Shown in pieces: positions 11,688 through 23,406 of a DNA stretch of 64,000 nt. Origin of the DNA: Aphelenchoides besseyi (Eukaryota; Nematoda; Chromadorea; Rhabditida; Aphelenchoididae); assembly GCA_024699855.1 (NCBI GenBank), contig JAMPIQ010000001.1, positions 12,462,001-12,526,000 of the forward strand, in the 5' to 3' direction. Made by a program: the position numbers and the translations under genes. The notes under the pieces were generated by a model. It did not search any database. It was not told where the DNA came from and saw only the letters and a list, made by a program, of their open reading frames with translations. Position 1 is the stretch's first letter; every line of letters starts with the position of its first letter.

Positions 11688-11897
11688 ATGAATTCACGTT
11701 CTTCTGCTTATCATCGAGACTTTTCGTCATATTCAAATATTTTACATATCCGGAATACGCCAGAAAACCTTCGAATTCGTGTTAGCGAAACTATTCGTCA
11801 AATTCTCTATCAACGCAACAACGCTCTGGATCACTTGGGATTGTTCATGGGTCTTGTCGACTCGCTCACAATCGCTGCTCGAGCTGTTGGTCGTTGA
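11688..11897 (+). CDS. small single-exon protein, 69 aa (hypothetical)
   Basis: An ATG-to-TGA frame of 69 codons ends in TIAARAVGR and contains a regular hydrophobic helix pattern (LDHLGLFMGLVDSL). It is rich in Arg and Ser at the N-terminus. An AATAAA follows at 11908-11913, consistent with a short 3' UTR convergent with H2A. I do not recognise the family. The length and the signal position support a real gene, but the evidence is modest. Confidence 0.45.
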   Translation: MNSRSSAYHRDFSSYSNILHIRNTPENLRIRVSETIRQILYQRNNALDHLGLFMGLVDSLTIAARAVGR

Positions 11898-12080
11898 GGT
11901 TTCAGAGAATAAAGAGTCTAGTTACCATTGTACACACATTTATTTTGCTTCAAACAGTAATCAAAGTTTATCGGGAAGTAAACGGGGATAAGAGCGAAAA
12001 CAAAACTAAAGAATTGAAGAGACACAATTACTATTTGAACTTTTAAAGAACAGAAAAAGTGAGATTTTTGACATGATCTT

Positions 12081-12505
12081 TTACTCGGTGGTCGATTTCT
12101 TCGGCAACAAGACGGATTGAATGTTCGGCAACACACCCCCTTGAGCGATGGTAACGCCGGCAAGCAATTTGTTCAACTCCTCGTCGTTACGAACTGAAAC
12201 CACAGAGTAAGAAAACAGAAATCAAAATGTTGTCACTCACCGGCCAATTGCAAATGACGTGGATTAATTCGAGTTTTCTTGTTATCGCGAGCAGCATTAC
12301 CGGCCAACTCGAGAACCTCAGCGGCCAAATACTCGAGTACTGCAGCGACGTAGACCGGCGCTCCGGCTCCGATACGTTCGGCATAATGACCTTTGCGAAG
12401 AAGACGATGCAAACGACCAACTGGAAATTGAAGTCCGGCACGCGATGAACGAGATTTTGCCTTTCCACCGGTCTTCGCTTTTCCACCTTTGCCACGTCCG
12501 GACAT
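12081..12505 (-). CDS. histone H2A
   Basis: Exon 1 runs 12505-12241 and exon 2 runs 12193-12081, joined across a 47-nt intron, giving 125 aa. The protein is unmistakable: N-terminal [10 protein letters not shown] tail, [13 protein letters not shown], the AARDNKK and [10 protein letters not shown] core, GGVLPNIQ, and a PKKST tail ending in E. It lacks the SQ motif of H2A.X and the features of H2A.Z, so it is canonical-like. It forms the H2A-H2B dimer of the nucleosome. A minus-strand AATAAA at 11939-11944 and no visible 3' histone stem-loop suggest a polyadenylated mRNA. Confidence 0.97.
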
Positions 12506-13003
12506 GTCGATTTGAAATTGGCTAACTGAAATAATGAAATCGATAGAATGGGAAAAAGAGGAAGCACACACTCGCAATGGTGAATAAGAAAAACTGAAAT
12601 TTCTCGTCGACATGACGAAAATCGTCGATGTGCAAATGATGAGAACACGCACATCACATAAGCACGGAAGGACGCACTTCACAGTCGCACGACCGCTGAG
12701 AAAATAGAGGGCTTGACAGTGTTTTCTGAGCTGCTTAACATACGAAAAAACAAATCCCTTTCTCCACGGTTAAATATTGTAGGAACAAAACTCGTTGTGG
12801 AAATAGTCGTTGGTTGATAACCAATTCAATGAACGCTAACATTTTGTGAATTGAAACCGTTTATACCAGAAAACAAGTTAACTGAGACAGATATACAACT
12901 GTATTTTAAAACTTGAATAGTAAAGCAAAGTTATCAACCGAATGAATTAAAACGGTGAGAGACGAGATCGCATCTTGACAGTCGCAAAGACCGAGAAGAC
13001 TGT

Positions 13004-13471
13004 TTACTTCGACGCCGTGTATTTGGTAACTGCTTTTGTGCCTGAAAACACACACAAATGAGCATTTGGATTATTAACGAAACAACGTACCTTCGGACAC
13101 GGCGTGCTTGGCCAACTCGCCGGGAAGAATAAGTCGAACTGAGGTTTGGATTTCGCGCGACGAAATCGTCGACTTCTTGTTGTACGTGGCCAAACGGGAA
13201 GCTTCAGCAGCAATGCGCTCAAAAACGTCGTTGACAAATGAGTTCATAATCGACATAGCCTTTGATGAGATCCCGGTATCCGGATGCACTTGCTTCAACA
13301 CACGATAAATATAGACTCTGAAAGACAACAGAAATACTTTGAAAAGGTGAAGAACGAGACTTACGCATAAGATTCTTTGCGAGATGAACGACGTTTCTTT
13401 TCGCCACTCTTTTTCACGGCCTTTACGGCCTTCTTTCCTCCCGATTTGCCGCCAGTTTTTGGTGGAGCCAT
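13004..13471 (-). CDS. histone H2B
   Basis: Exons 13471-13365, 13317-13091 and 13041-13004 give 123 aa. The sequence shows the Lys-rich tail [14 protein letters not shown], the [12 protein letters not shown] junction, then [17 protein letters not shown], the histone fold, and the C-terminal helix ending AVTKYTASK. The Lys ubiquitinated in H2B (VTKY) is present. Two introns interrupt the gene, unlike replication-dependent histones of most animals. It lies about 500 bp upstream of H2A on the same strand. A TATA-like box is at 13607-13613. Confidence 0.97.
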
Positions 13472-13606
13472 GATTGTGAGTGATTTAAAAGATGAAAATC
13501 GATCTAAATAAGAAGTGGGTTAACGGAGAGCATTTGAACAGCGACACGCATCAAAACTACTCAAATAGAGAGGAAAAAAGAAACGACGAGTGGATTAGAA
13601 AGCCGT

Positions 13607-13613
13607 ATTTATA
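13607..13613 (-). promoter_or_regulatory. TATA-like box upstream of H2B
   Basis: TATAAAT on the minus strand, 136 bp 5' of the H2B ATG, in otherwise mixed sequence. Position fits a core promoter element. Confidence 0.45.
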
Positions 13614-14174
13614 GTCGCTGTTGGTGTTTTGGTTGGAGTAGGCGGAGTCATAACGAACGGTATGTGCACACAAAGCAGAAGGGTTTGAGAGAATTGACGA
13701 GATTTCGAGAAGCAGTTGATATTTTCGAAATCTTTCCTTCCAAGATTATTTGCAATCAGTTGGTGAATTGAAACAAAATGGAGAATTAAGTGCAGCGAAA
13801 GACCCAAAACAAACCACCGCCCAATTATACGTAAACGGTTGTGCAATATCATCTACGAAGCACGAAAGCTTCAATTTCGATTTCTTGTAGAAACTTTATT
13901 GGGTACCAATAACAGAAGGTTTAATCTTCATGATACCCAAAACTAAGAGATTACTCATTTGCTTGTTCTAAGACAGGAAAGAACCAAACTTCTAAGCACA
14001 AACTATTAAAAATTATCGTTTTGTACGAACAAACTCTCAATATTTTGCGACCAATTTCGATTTGTTTGCGTCTCACATTCTGGTTTGAAGGTTCTGTGGT
14101 CGATCACAAGCGATTTTTTGTTCTCACAGAAATGTAGGGAAATGAAAAACACTTTTTTGGTCGTGCTTCGTGAC

Positions 14175-14180
14175 TATAAA
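14175..14180 (+). promoter_or_regulatory. TATA box upstream of GST
   Basis: TATAAA 51 bp before the GST ATG. A TTTAG acceptor-like site sits 10 nt before the ATG (14218-14222), so the transcript may also be trans-spliced. Confidence 0.45.
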
Positions 14181-14230
14181 TTGTCCGTCTTTCATCAAAA
14201 CATTCAATTGGTTTGTCTTTAGTAGCAAAA

Positions 14231-15131
14231 ATGCCTAGCGAAACCTACAAGTTACTTTACATGAACGTTCGAGCATTCGGCGAACCTATTCGTTTGTTTT
14301 TGCATTACAAAGGAATTGAATTCGAAGATGTGCGTTTTGATCGAAACGGTTTCTATCACGCTCCAGAACTTAAGAAACGTGAGTTCTTTTCATGGCAATC
14401 CTAGATTTGTTTTCAGTTACTCCATATGGAAAAGTAACTCTTGGCATTTCAATCTCCAAACGTTTTGATCGTTCAAACCGTTGCTTTTTAGCTGATCAAT
14501 GACAATTCAAAAACAGCATTTCGTTTTTGCACTCACTAAAAACTTTGTCAATTGCACGGTTAACCTGCTGGTCGGACGATTAAAATGCTGTTGGATGGTT
14601 GAACAGCAAATTTTTCAAGGTACCGGTGTTAATCATCAACGACAAACCGATCGCTCAGTCCGGTGCAATTTTGCGTCATTTGGCACGAAAATTCGATTTG
14701 AACGGAAAAAACGAGGAGGAAGTAACGAAAACCGATGAACTTCTAGGTTTCATCTACGATTGTTTTGGCAAATTGAATGTTTTTCCGGTTGTATTCGCCG
14801 GCTTAGTTCCTGGAAATAAGGTAAGAAAGGCGTACCTTTGGTGTTTATTGTTGACTTATAGGATGAGCTCTTCAAAGAATACTTTTTGCCAACAGTCGAG
14901 TATTGTCTTCCGATTATGAGTCAGTTACTGAAGTCCAGTGGTTCCGGATACTTTTTGCCGTCTGGTCTAACTTACGTTGACTTTACGTTTGCCGAGTTCT
15001 TCAACACATTGGCGGGAGTTGATTCATCACAATTCGACAAATATCCCGAGTTACTGGAACACATGCGACGAGTTCATTCGCTGCCCGGAATTCGTGAATA
15101 CGTTGAGAAGCGTCCAAAGTATTTGCATTAA
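14231..15131 (+). CDS. glutathione S-transferase (nematode sigma-type)
   Basis: Exons 14231-14378, 14417-14433 (only 17 nt), 14620-14820 and 14862-15131 give 211 aa, the usual length. The N-terminal thioredoxin fold starts YKLLYMNVRAFGEPIRL, with the catalytic Tyr of the sigma/alpha type. It continues with YGKVPVL (cis-Pro) and IAQSGAILRHLA (glutathione-binding Gln-Ser). The all-helical C-terminal domain follows and ends in RPKYLH. It conjugates glutathione to electrophiles in the cytosol, typically detoxification or prostaglandin-type isomerisation in this class. The third intron (186 nt) is long for this locus. AATAAA is at 15167-15172. Confidence 0.93.
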
Positions 15132-15221
15132 CTCGTAAATTTTATGGCACATTATTGAGGTATAGGAATAAACACATCAATACAAATACGAAAACTAATC
15201 GAATGGACTAACTATATAAAT

Positions 15222-18200
15222 TTACATTTCTAATTGATTCATTTCGTAATACAAACTCTTCTCCGCCATTAGCTCTGCATGTGTTCCCGTTTCGGCGATC
15301 TCTCCGTCGACAAGAACGATGATTTTATCGGCCGTACGAATCGACGAAAGACGATGAGCAACTGAAATAACGAAAGATTTTCTCCTTTTTGTTCAACTGA
15401 CCATGAATACAAGTACAAGATTTGCTCGCTGCTTCTAACGCTTGTTGTACTGCCTAGAAATATTGATAAGCACAAATTAAAAAGACGACTTTTACTTTTT
15501 CACTTGTCGAATCTAAGGCCGCAGTCGCTTCATCAAGTAGAAGTACCAGAGGCTTTCTTACCAATGCTCGAGCTATGGCAATTCTTTGCTTTTGTCCGCC
15601 GCTAAGCTGACCACCAAATTCCCCCACTTCTGTGTCGTAACCTTTTGGCAAAGAGCAAATGAAATCTAAAAATGTTGTTTCTAATCTCGATGGAATCTGT
15701 CTGTCAAAGATAGTGTTTTAGAACGGACTTGCGTAATTGGTAGAAGCCTTTCAATAAGAAATGCTAATAATTTTGTTGTTTGATGCTTTTGGAGTACAAA
15801 TGTTTAAACTCGATTGCTATATTACCATGAATATTAGCGATCTTGGCTGCTTCAATGATCTTCGGCATTGTCGCTTCGTCGTCTGGCAATCCATACGCGA
15901 TGTTTTCACGAATCGTAAATGAAAACAAAGTCGGCTCTTGTCCAACACTGACGATTACACGTCTCAGATAACCGGGATTTATTGTGCGTATGTTCGATTT
16001 GTCTAAAATCTGAACACTCAATGTAAATCGATCGTCTGTTAAATGTTTAACAAACCACTTTGCCTTCATTTGGCGTGTAGAGTCTTTGAAGCAAAGCAAT
16101 AATTGAGGACTTTCCACTTCCCGATGGGCCAACAATTGCGACCGATTCGCCGGGAGACACACGGAAAGAAACGTTTTTGAGAACAGGAATCGCTGGTCGA
16201 GATGGATAACGAAATTCAATATGCTGCAGGGTTATTCGACCAACCACTTTCTAAACGACGATTAATGAAGTAATCGTGGAAACACTTACCGGCTGCAATC
16301 CTTGATCAGACAGATTGTCCATATCAACTGCCGGTTCACGCATAACTTCGAGAATATTTTCCGCTGCCACTCGCGCTTTCGAGAAGTCAGCAACCGAAGC
16401 AATCAGTTGGCTAATGAAATTCGCTCCAAACTGAGTCAATAACACGACACTATAATCAACAATCATTCCCACCACTCGACCATTCATACCGTAAATAATC
16501 GAACGGTGTAATCTCGTTGTTCAACATCATATCTTTGCCAAAATAGAGAGTCACTGCTACAAATCGTTTTGTTTGACGCAATAATGTCTTCAAAAACTAC
16601 CAATCAAAATATACGAAAATGAAAATTGAAACGCGAATACAAAAGCACTGACACACGATTGACGTTTCATTGCGCTTAAACACATCAAATTGAAACAAGT
16701 TAACCGCACTTGATTACCTTCGTAGTGGCTTCAGTGCATCGTGAAAAATTGCGTGAAAATGGCTTTGCAGTGTGTAGGCCTTGATTGTGCTCATGTTTGA
16801 TAGCACTATTGTAGCCAACTATAATGGATCTATTCATTAAATCGACAAACTTTTACGAACGTTTGCTGCTTTTTTCTCTTCTTCGGCCATTTGTCGCTGT
16901 CGAGTACCGGCTTCGTGAAGTTCGACGAGTCGAAACAAAATGAATGCGGGAAACTGGAAACCACACAACAACGCCAACTTCCAATTGATCCAAATGGCAA
17001 CCGAAATAGAGACCGTCGAACAAACAACAGCCGGCAAAAGAAGATCCAATTTGTCACCGAGAATCTAAACAAACTCATTTTGTTTGGATTAGCACTATTC
17101 CAATTACTGCCTGTAGACTCGCTGTGTCGTTAATTAACTTGTGGGTTAATCGTCCGGGAGTGTTGCCTTCTTCGTCGAAATACGCCGCGCCATGTCGAAG
17201 CAACTTTCGAAACATTTCACTTCGCAAATGAGCACAAAACCCGTGACCATAAAGAGCAACAACCAAACGCTAAAATCGCTCAATTATTCGATTCGATTCA
17301 ACCACTTACTCCAACAGCTTCAAATATCGTTTTGATGATAATAAGAGAAATGTAAATGGCGGCAACGTAGAACAATCGTTGTGGTATTTCATCTTCTGGG
17401 TATGTTGTAATCTCCAATATGGATGCAACTTCAAAACACACAAGCAAAAAGAACAATCCACGAAGTATTGTCGATGGAATTGCAGAAGCGAGAAGCGAGT
17501 AGCCGGAACGATAATTTCGAATTAACTGCACCAGCGCAACAAAACTCGTCTGTCTATTTGGTACCTAGAAAAGAACGGTCTCCATTAGAAACAAGCATAT
17601 TGGCTTACAATCAAATCCAACTCTTCTTCTTCGAGTCGTTTGTCGTGTGCTGCAACTTCCATGACGTTTGTTTTGAACGTGTTTCCTCGTTTCTTCAACA
17701 AAACCGGCAGCTTTAAACGGTTGTTACTCAACATTGAATACGATTTTCCTAATGCATTTTTGTGCCCCAACGAAGATCGAGCCCATGCTCTTCTTTGATC
17801 GGGATCAACAATCACTTGTTTGGATTCGGAAGCTCCGATTGAAAGTTTTCCGATTAAACGTCGTTTCGGTGTATCCATTTGCAAGGCGTCCAATTTCTGA
17901 TCTGCGTACTGAAATAACAACCATAAAGAAGTGCATATCTTCCGTACTTACCATGCGATAAAAACGACCATTTGAATTTGCCATTAATTGTTCTGGTGTT
18001 CCTTCTTCCACGATAAATCCCGCGTCGAGTACGACAATTCGATCGCATTTCTTTACCGTAGTTAACCTAAGAAAAAATATTGTTGCATCGCAAGGGTAGC
18101 TGACCGATGTGCAATTGTGATCGTCGTGATTCCTTTGCTCGCTTCATCGATCGCTTTCTGAACTTCTCCTTCGTTTTTTGAATCCAACGCTGAGGTCGCT

Positions 18201-21200
18201 TCGTCGAAAATAATTAAAGATGGCGATCTAATGATTGCTCGGCCAATAGCGACTAAAGTAAACATTAGCCTAGATTATTTGGTGGCAATATACCACGTTG
18301 CTTTTGACCTCCACTTAACTGTAGACCTCTGTAATTTGATTATTGGGTTGAATTCAACGATAGTCACTTACCGATCACCAACACGTGTTCGCATTCCATC
18401 CGGTAGTTGGTTTATAAAGTTCCAGGCTTCGGCACGACGAGCGGCGTCGTTCACTTCTGCTTGTGAGGCGCTCAATTTGCCATATCGAATGTTATCGCTG
18501 ATTGTGCCATCTGACAACCGAATAAGTGAAATGAGCTTAACAATTACCGAACAGCGCTGGTTCCTGTGAAACCAATCCGATTTTTGCTCTCAATTTGTCC
18601 GGATTCAAGTTTCGCAAATCAACTCCGTCAAACTCAACCTACAATCTTAGCTGCTTTATTGCTCTTAAGTGCTCTTACCATTCCCTCAGTCGGATCATAG
18701 AACCTCAAAACCAAGGCCGTTAAAGTCGATTTACCTGATCCGCTGGAACCAACAATTGCCAAGTGTTCGCCCGCTTTAATCTCCAATGAAACCCCTTTTA
18801 ACACCTAAAACGATAACGTTTTCTTTGTTTCATCTTAGATGACCTCAATGTTTGGTCGAGTTGGATAACAGAAACGAACGTTTTTGAAGGAAATCGACGC
18901 GCTGTTTGAATTCGATGATGAAAATTCGGAGATTGCCGGCTTTTCTGTTGAGAATTCCAACTCTTTTTCCTGCAACCAATTGTTGTGATTTCAATCTCCC
19001 AGTTCTCCAACCTTTTTAGACTTTTCTGTTGGCGTATAATCAACTTCAATTAGTGGAGTTTCGTTTAAAATCTGTTGCATTGCATTAGCATTTTGACGAG
19101 CTGAAGAAACGCCGTTCAGATGAAAGCCAATGGTAATTGAGGTTACACAGACGTACAGCATGTTGATTGCTAACTAAACAGAAGCTACATAGTCAAAGCA
19201 AACACGTAAACTTGCAGCTCCCAATCGCCCTGCATTCTCGCTTCCCATGCGATATAATCCATAACTCAAGGCGGCGGTAAAAATTAACTCGGTAAACAAA
19301 ACCTAAACAGTTCTTTCGTTCTACACATTTTACTCGAAATAAACTACTTGAGCTAAAGCGTCGTAAACTGATGATGCTCGTAAACGTTCTTCAGTCAATC
19401 GATTGTTCTGATGTGCGAGACGTTCAAATCTACAAATCAAAATAAGCCATTGATCGATTCTATTTACTTGTTGATTGTCTGTCGTTGAGCTCCGAATGAA
19501 ATCACCGTACGAATGCAACTGAATGTCTCACTGACCAAATTTGTCATTTTGCTTTGCAACTTAAACTCATCGTCCATCGTTTTACAGAACCACTAGAATA
19601 ATCTCAACCTTAACTATGACTGCCAACGAAATGCTATACTTTGCTGAAGATCATTCGAGTGCCAATTAACACGGGAAGTGCGAGTAGCATGACCAAAGTT
19701 ACGTCCCATTGAATGTAAAAGCAAACTCCCTACAGCCAATGAGTTTTGTTTTTCACGTGAACTCACCAATGTAACGGCCAAATACGAAAAGATGAATACG
19801 GTCATTGGAACATGGTCAGCAATTCCTTGGTGAATTGAATCCGCGTGACTGAAACAGCTAAGTGACTTCCTATTCAATCGAATACCAACTCGTGTAATGT
19901 AGAAGCAATCTGACCGCTGTGTCGAGACTCAAGCCACGAAACATCCATGTGCAACAGTTTACGAACATACGCTTTTCGAGCTCGAAACACCTGACGAATA
20001 CTCGAAAATTCCCAAACGAGACGCTAAAATTTTGCATATTTCAATCTTTTCCAGAACTTTCAGATCTTCAGTTTAGTTGTGACTGTTCAATCGTGTGAAG
20101 TGGTCGAATTTGGATTATGGCGCCCAAAAACTGCAAATCAAAGACGACAAACCCAGGAGTAACTATCGTCGAATGTAAGTTCGAGTTCAAACCAATTGGT
20201 GGCAAAATTGTTCGTCTATTGGACACGGAACCGGAAGAATCATCGACTGGAAGTCTTGATTTCGTCGTCAGATGAAACCACTTGATTTCAGGAAAACTTC
20301 AACGATCAGGTTCCAAAGTACGAAAATGTTAATCCGACTGTGTTGAAGAAATTGAAAATTACGGACAATTCGGAGGAGTCGATTTGCTCTATTGCATCGA
20401 AAAGTTGCACTCCAACACATGCAAAGAAACGTCTTTCATTCAAGAACAGTATCGCAAGAGTTGAGAAGCAAAGGTTAGGTTGTGATCAGATTGTAAGTGT
20501 TAGATCTCTAATTTTAGTCCAATTAAAAGTGATGTTGAAGCGAAAATTTCCGAGCAACCCGTTCACTTATCAACCAAACAGTCAGATACCATCGAACGAC
20601 GTCCGAAGCGCAAACACCGAAAACGCAATTTGCGCAAAACTCATGGCAAACATCCGAACGACAAAGCTTGGTCATCTGATGACAGTCGACGTTTCTTTCG
20701 AGATGCGGTAAGAAGAGATGCTTGTAGTTTTGTACTAATCAAAGACATTATCAAGAAAGAACACCAAGACAAGAAGTCAAAGTATAAGCCACCGATTTCT
20801 GAGGAATTGATTGAAATGTAAGTGAAAGTTTCTATTTTTCTATCACGCTTCAGGATTGCCGAATTGAAACCGCAACAGCGTAATCGCCGTCGTCGCCATT
20901 GTTGCAAATCGTTCAAAACGGCGATTCCTCAAGAAAAAGAAGAGGTAATTACGCAATCAAAACTCTCCAATTGCTTGTATTCAGACGGCAGTCAGTTTAC
21001 GCGATCTTTCTGCGAGTCCTTCTGCTTCCCTGAATTTGGACGCTGCTTTACCGACTCCAGTTTGTTGTGATCGTTCGTCGAAACGTGAAAACTCAGTGAA
21101 CTTCAAACCAATAGGCAAATTTCCGCAAATTCCGAATCCTCAAATGTTTGCCGTTGACATCCACGATATGCAATTCGAAAGCGAAGTTCGTCGTGAATGT

Positions 21201-21915
21201 GTTGCTTGGTTCGTTCTTTGTCTTGCAATCGCTGTGCTTCTTTACGTTCGTTGTGAACGAATTCTCGCGAATGTGTGCGATAAGAATTGAGTCTGTTCGA
21301 TCAAAACAATGTCTTTTGATTTGCGTGTAGGATTGTAAGAAATTTGATTAAAACGTTGAATTCAAATCTTCTCGCGAAGTTTACCTGAATGAAAGCGGCG
21401 ATAAAGGTGGCCAGCGAGAGGGAGATCATGGCGATAAAAACGGGCATTGCTGCCTGCTGGAACTTTGCATCGACGTTGATTTGTCGTTCGTTGTAAATCG
21501 CATCGATTGCCGAAACGTTGAGTGAAAGTTCGAATTCCTCGTTTTCTTTCAGTTCTCGAATACGATCTTCTTTCACTTCCTAATTAATTGGGTTTGTCGT
21601 AAATTTTTACTGACAACACAAACCTCGCGATTAATAGCGAACGACACAAAATCGCCCATGACCAACCACACAAACGGCGGCAAAACAGCTTGGACGAGAG
21701 CAAAGATGAGGCCAATAATCCCGAGAAAACTGGAAATTCAAGTTGAATACGAAGAATCTCTCAGTAACCTACACATCTACACCATCGGCAAACGTGTACA
21801 AAGTTCGAAATTTGTTTTCTTCTGTCGGTTCAGTCACTTCTTTTGGAATGTCCAGTTTTTCCATTTCGACAAATTTGAGATCATTTTTGTCGGGTTCCTT
21901 TTCATCTGCCGACAT
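15222..21915 (-). CDS. P-glycoprotein, ABCB full transporter (1349 aa, 30 exons)
   Basis: Thirty exons join in frame, from exon 1 (21915-21773), 21729-21624 and 21579-21385, then exon 4 at 20023, to the last exon ending at 15222. The order is TM domain 1, NBD1, linker, TM domain 2, NBD2. NBD1 has Walker [10 protein letters not shown], signature LSGGQKQR and Walker [16 protein letters not shown]2 has [17 protein letters not shown] and [11 protein letters not shown], with a conserved H-loop in each (AHR). All ATPase motifs are intact. It should export hydrophobic xenobiotics at the plasma membrane, as other nematode PGPs do; substrates cannot be read from sequence. Most introns are 35-50 nt, but intron 3 (20024-21384, 1361 nt) contains another complete gene on the plus strand. 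The exon boundary there (TAAFIQ then RLVWEF) is standard for ABCB proteins, which confirms continuity across the nested gene. Confidence 0.95.
20117..21290 (+). CDS. unknown basic protein with C-terminal membrane anchor, nested in a P-glycoprotein intron
   Basis: Exons 20117-20263, 20310-20473, 20518-20817, 20854-20944 and 20985-21290 give 335 aa. The gene lies entirely inside intron 3 of the P-glycoprotein, on the opposite strand. The middle is highly basic ([14 protein letters not shown] and RNRRRRHCC), and two short related segments FKPIGG and FKPIGK occur near each end. A single hydrophobic helix close to the C-terminus ([17 protein letters not shown]) suggests a tail-anchored membrane protein. 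The first intron uses a GTCGTC donor chosen to keep frame, so the exon 1/2 junction is the weakest point. I do not recognise the family. Confidence 0.6.
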
Positions 21916-23406
21916 CGTGAGTATTCGTGAAACAATGTTGAATCACTTGTTATTGCATTCAATACGTGGACCTGAAACAAATATCATTGACTGTAAGTTC
22001 GAATTGAAATTGCAATCAGAGTTCAGGTTTTGAACGAAGAGTCTAACATAAGACCACGAAATGTCCGGTTGATGCCGATCAACGTCTACACCCCAAGCCA
22101 CGAAGACGGTGAAACTTGTGAATGACGTCGAATGCAGCAATCAGTTTAACTTGTCGGCGACAATCAAAACGTTTACAAGACTGTAACAGTCGTAGTATAG
22201 GACTTGATAAGTAAAAGGTCAAAGTGAAATTTAACGAAGAAATCGAAGTTGTTTTCGTTCAAAACCGAGAAGCCAGTCGCGTATTTTGAACACCGGGAGT
22301 TTAACTGATTGTGTTAAATGGTCGATGAATAAGTGGGAATGTCATGAGGTTTTCGAATTCCGTTCGTCGCGTCCGGGAATTTACACTACGCGGTGGACAT
22401 AAAGAACGTCGTGAATGCTCACGATCAATTGCGCAAAAACAAAATAAGGTAACTCGAAATTCGCCTCCGAACAAAATCCGCCGCGCACCTCAGAATGAAC
22501 AGCCGACGCAAAAGCGCGACAAGAAGAAGAAGCGTGTGATAACGTCCGGGTCGTTTTGATCGTTGATTCGCGTGCGTCCCAAAAAACTTGCAATCAAAAC
22601 TTAAAACGACGCAGCTACTTCGCAAAACCAAAAAAACTGCACGAACCCAAAAATAAAACTACCGATTCGACCGTCTAATTTATGGTCTGCAATTAGAAGT
22701 CTACTGAGCACGAACACAATTGAAGTTGAAGAAAACGAATATCCAGGAATCAATCATGACCTAATTTAAGGTCCACAGAACACCATAACGTGTCTTTGCC
22801 CAAAACCGATCTGTCGATCGATCATATTAAAGACAGCCGAGCGTTTCATGTTGTAAAAAACCGTACGGCTTTTAGTCGATGGTTGTTTCAAGAGGCTGAT
22901 GGTTGCGGGTGACGATTTGCGGTTATTTCAATTTGTTCGATAGCCAGTTATCCGCTGAAGGTGTCGGATTTGTGGTTTGATCAGAGAGTTGATCGATTGC
23001 AATCGACGAAACAACACTCCACCAAAACACTTGAAGTTAACGGGGATTTACGAGTTTTTACGAACAGTTTCGATTCTTGCGCAACATACACGCCTTTTCG
23101 AATTGGCTACGCAATTGCCGTAAGTGATCGTTGGGTGTCCAGCAAGCAAAAAGGGACTGTTTGTAACCGAAAGCCCAACTTCGAGCAGTTCTCTTCGTTT
23201 TGATCTCATATGTCACCGCAATTAGGCGCTCGAGTTTAAAGACTGACTTCCCGATTAAATGGCGCCAAAATTCTCCGATTTTCGTGAATTGTTTTTTTAA
23301 GACACGTTCTTTTAATTGACTGTCTACTTCGATTATCGTTCGTTTACTTTTTTTAACTAGTTCCTTTTGCATCCTTACCATAATGACGTGAGTAATTCAT
23401 AGAAAA
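21916..23406. other. intergenic, with a doubtful 71-codon frame
   Basis: No well supported gene. A plus-strand frame at 22344-22559 encodes a 71-aa Arg/Lys-rich peptide (starts MRFSNSVRRV) with an AATAAA about 95 nt downstream (22652-22657), but composition alone could explain it. Overlapping minus-strand frames are no better. Confidence 0.35.

Noticed and set aside
15222..20023. P-glycoprotein first looked 5'-truncated (missing TM1-TM2), as if a pseudogene
   Set aside because: The missing exons were found at 21385-21915, beyond the nested plus-strand gene, in the correct frame.
20708..20744. Possible 37-nt intron in the nested gene
   Set aside because: Splicing it would shift the frame; reading through keeps a continuous coding exon.
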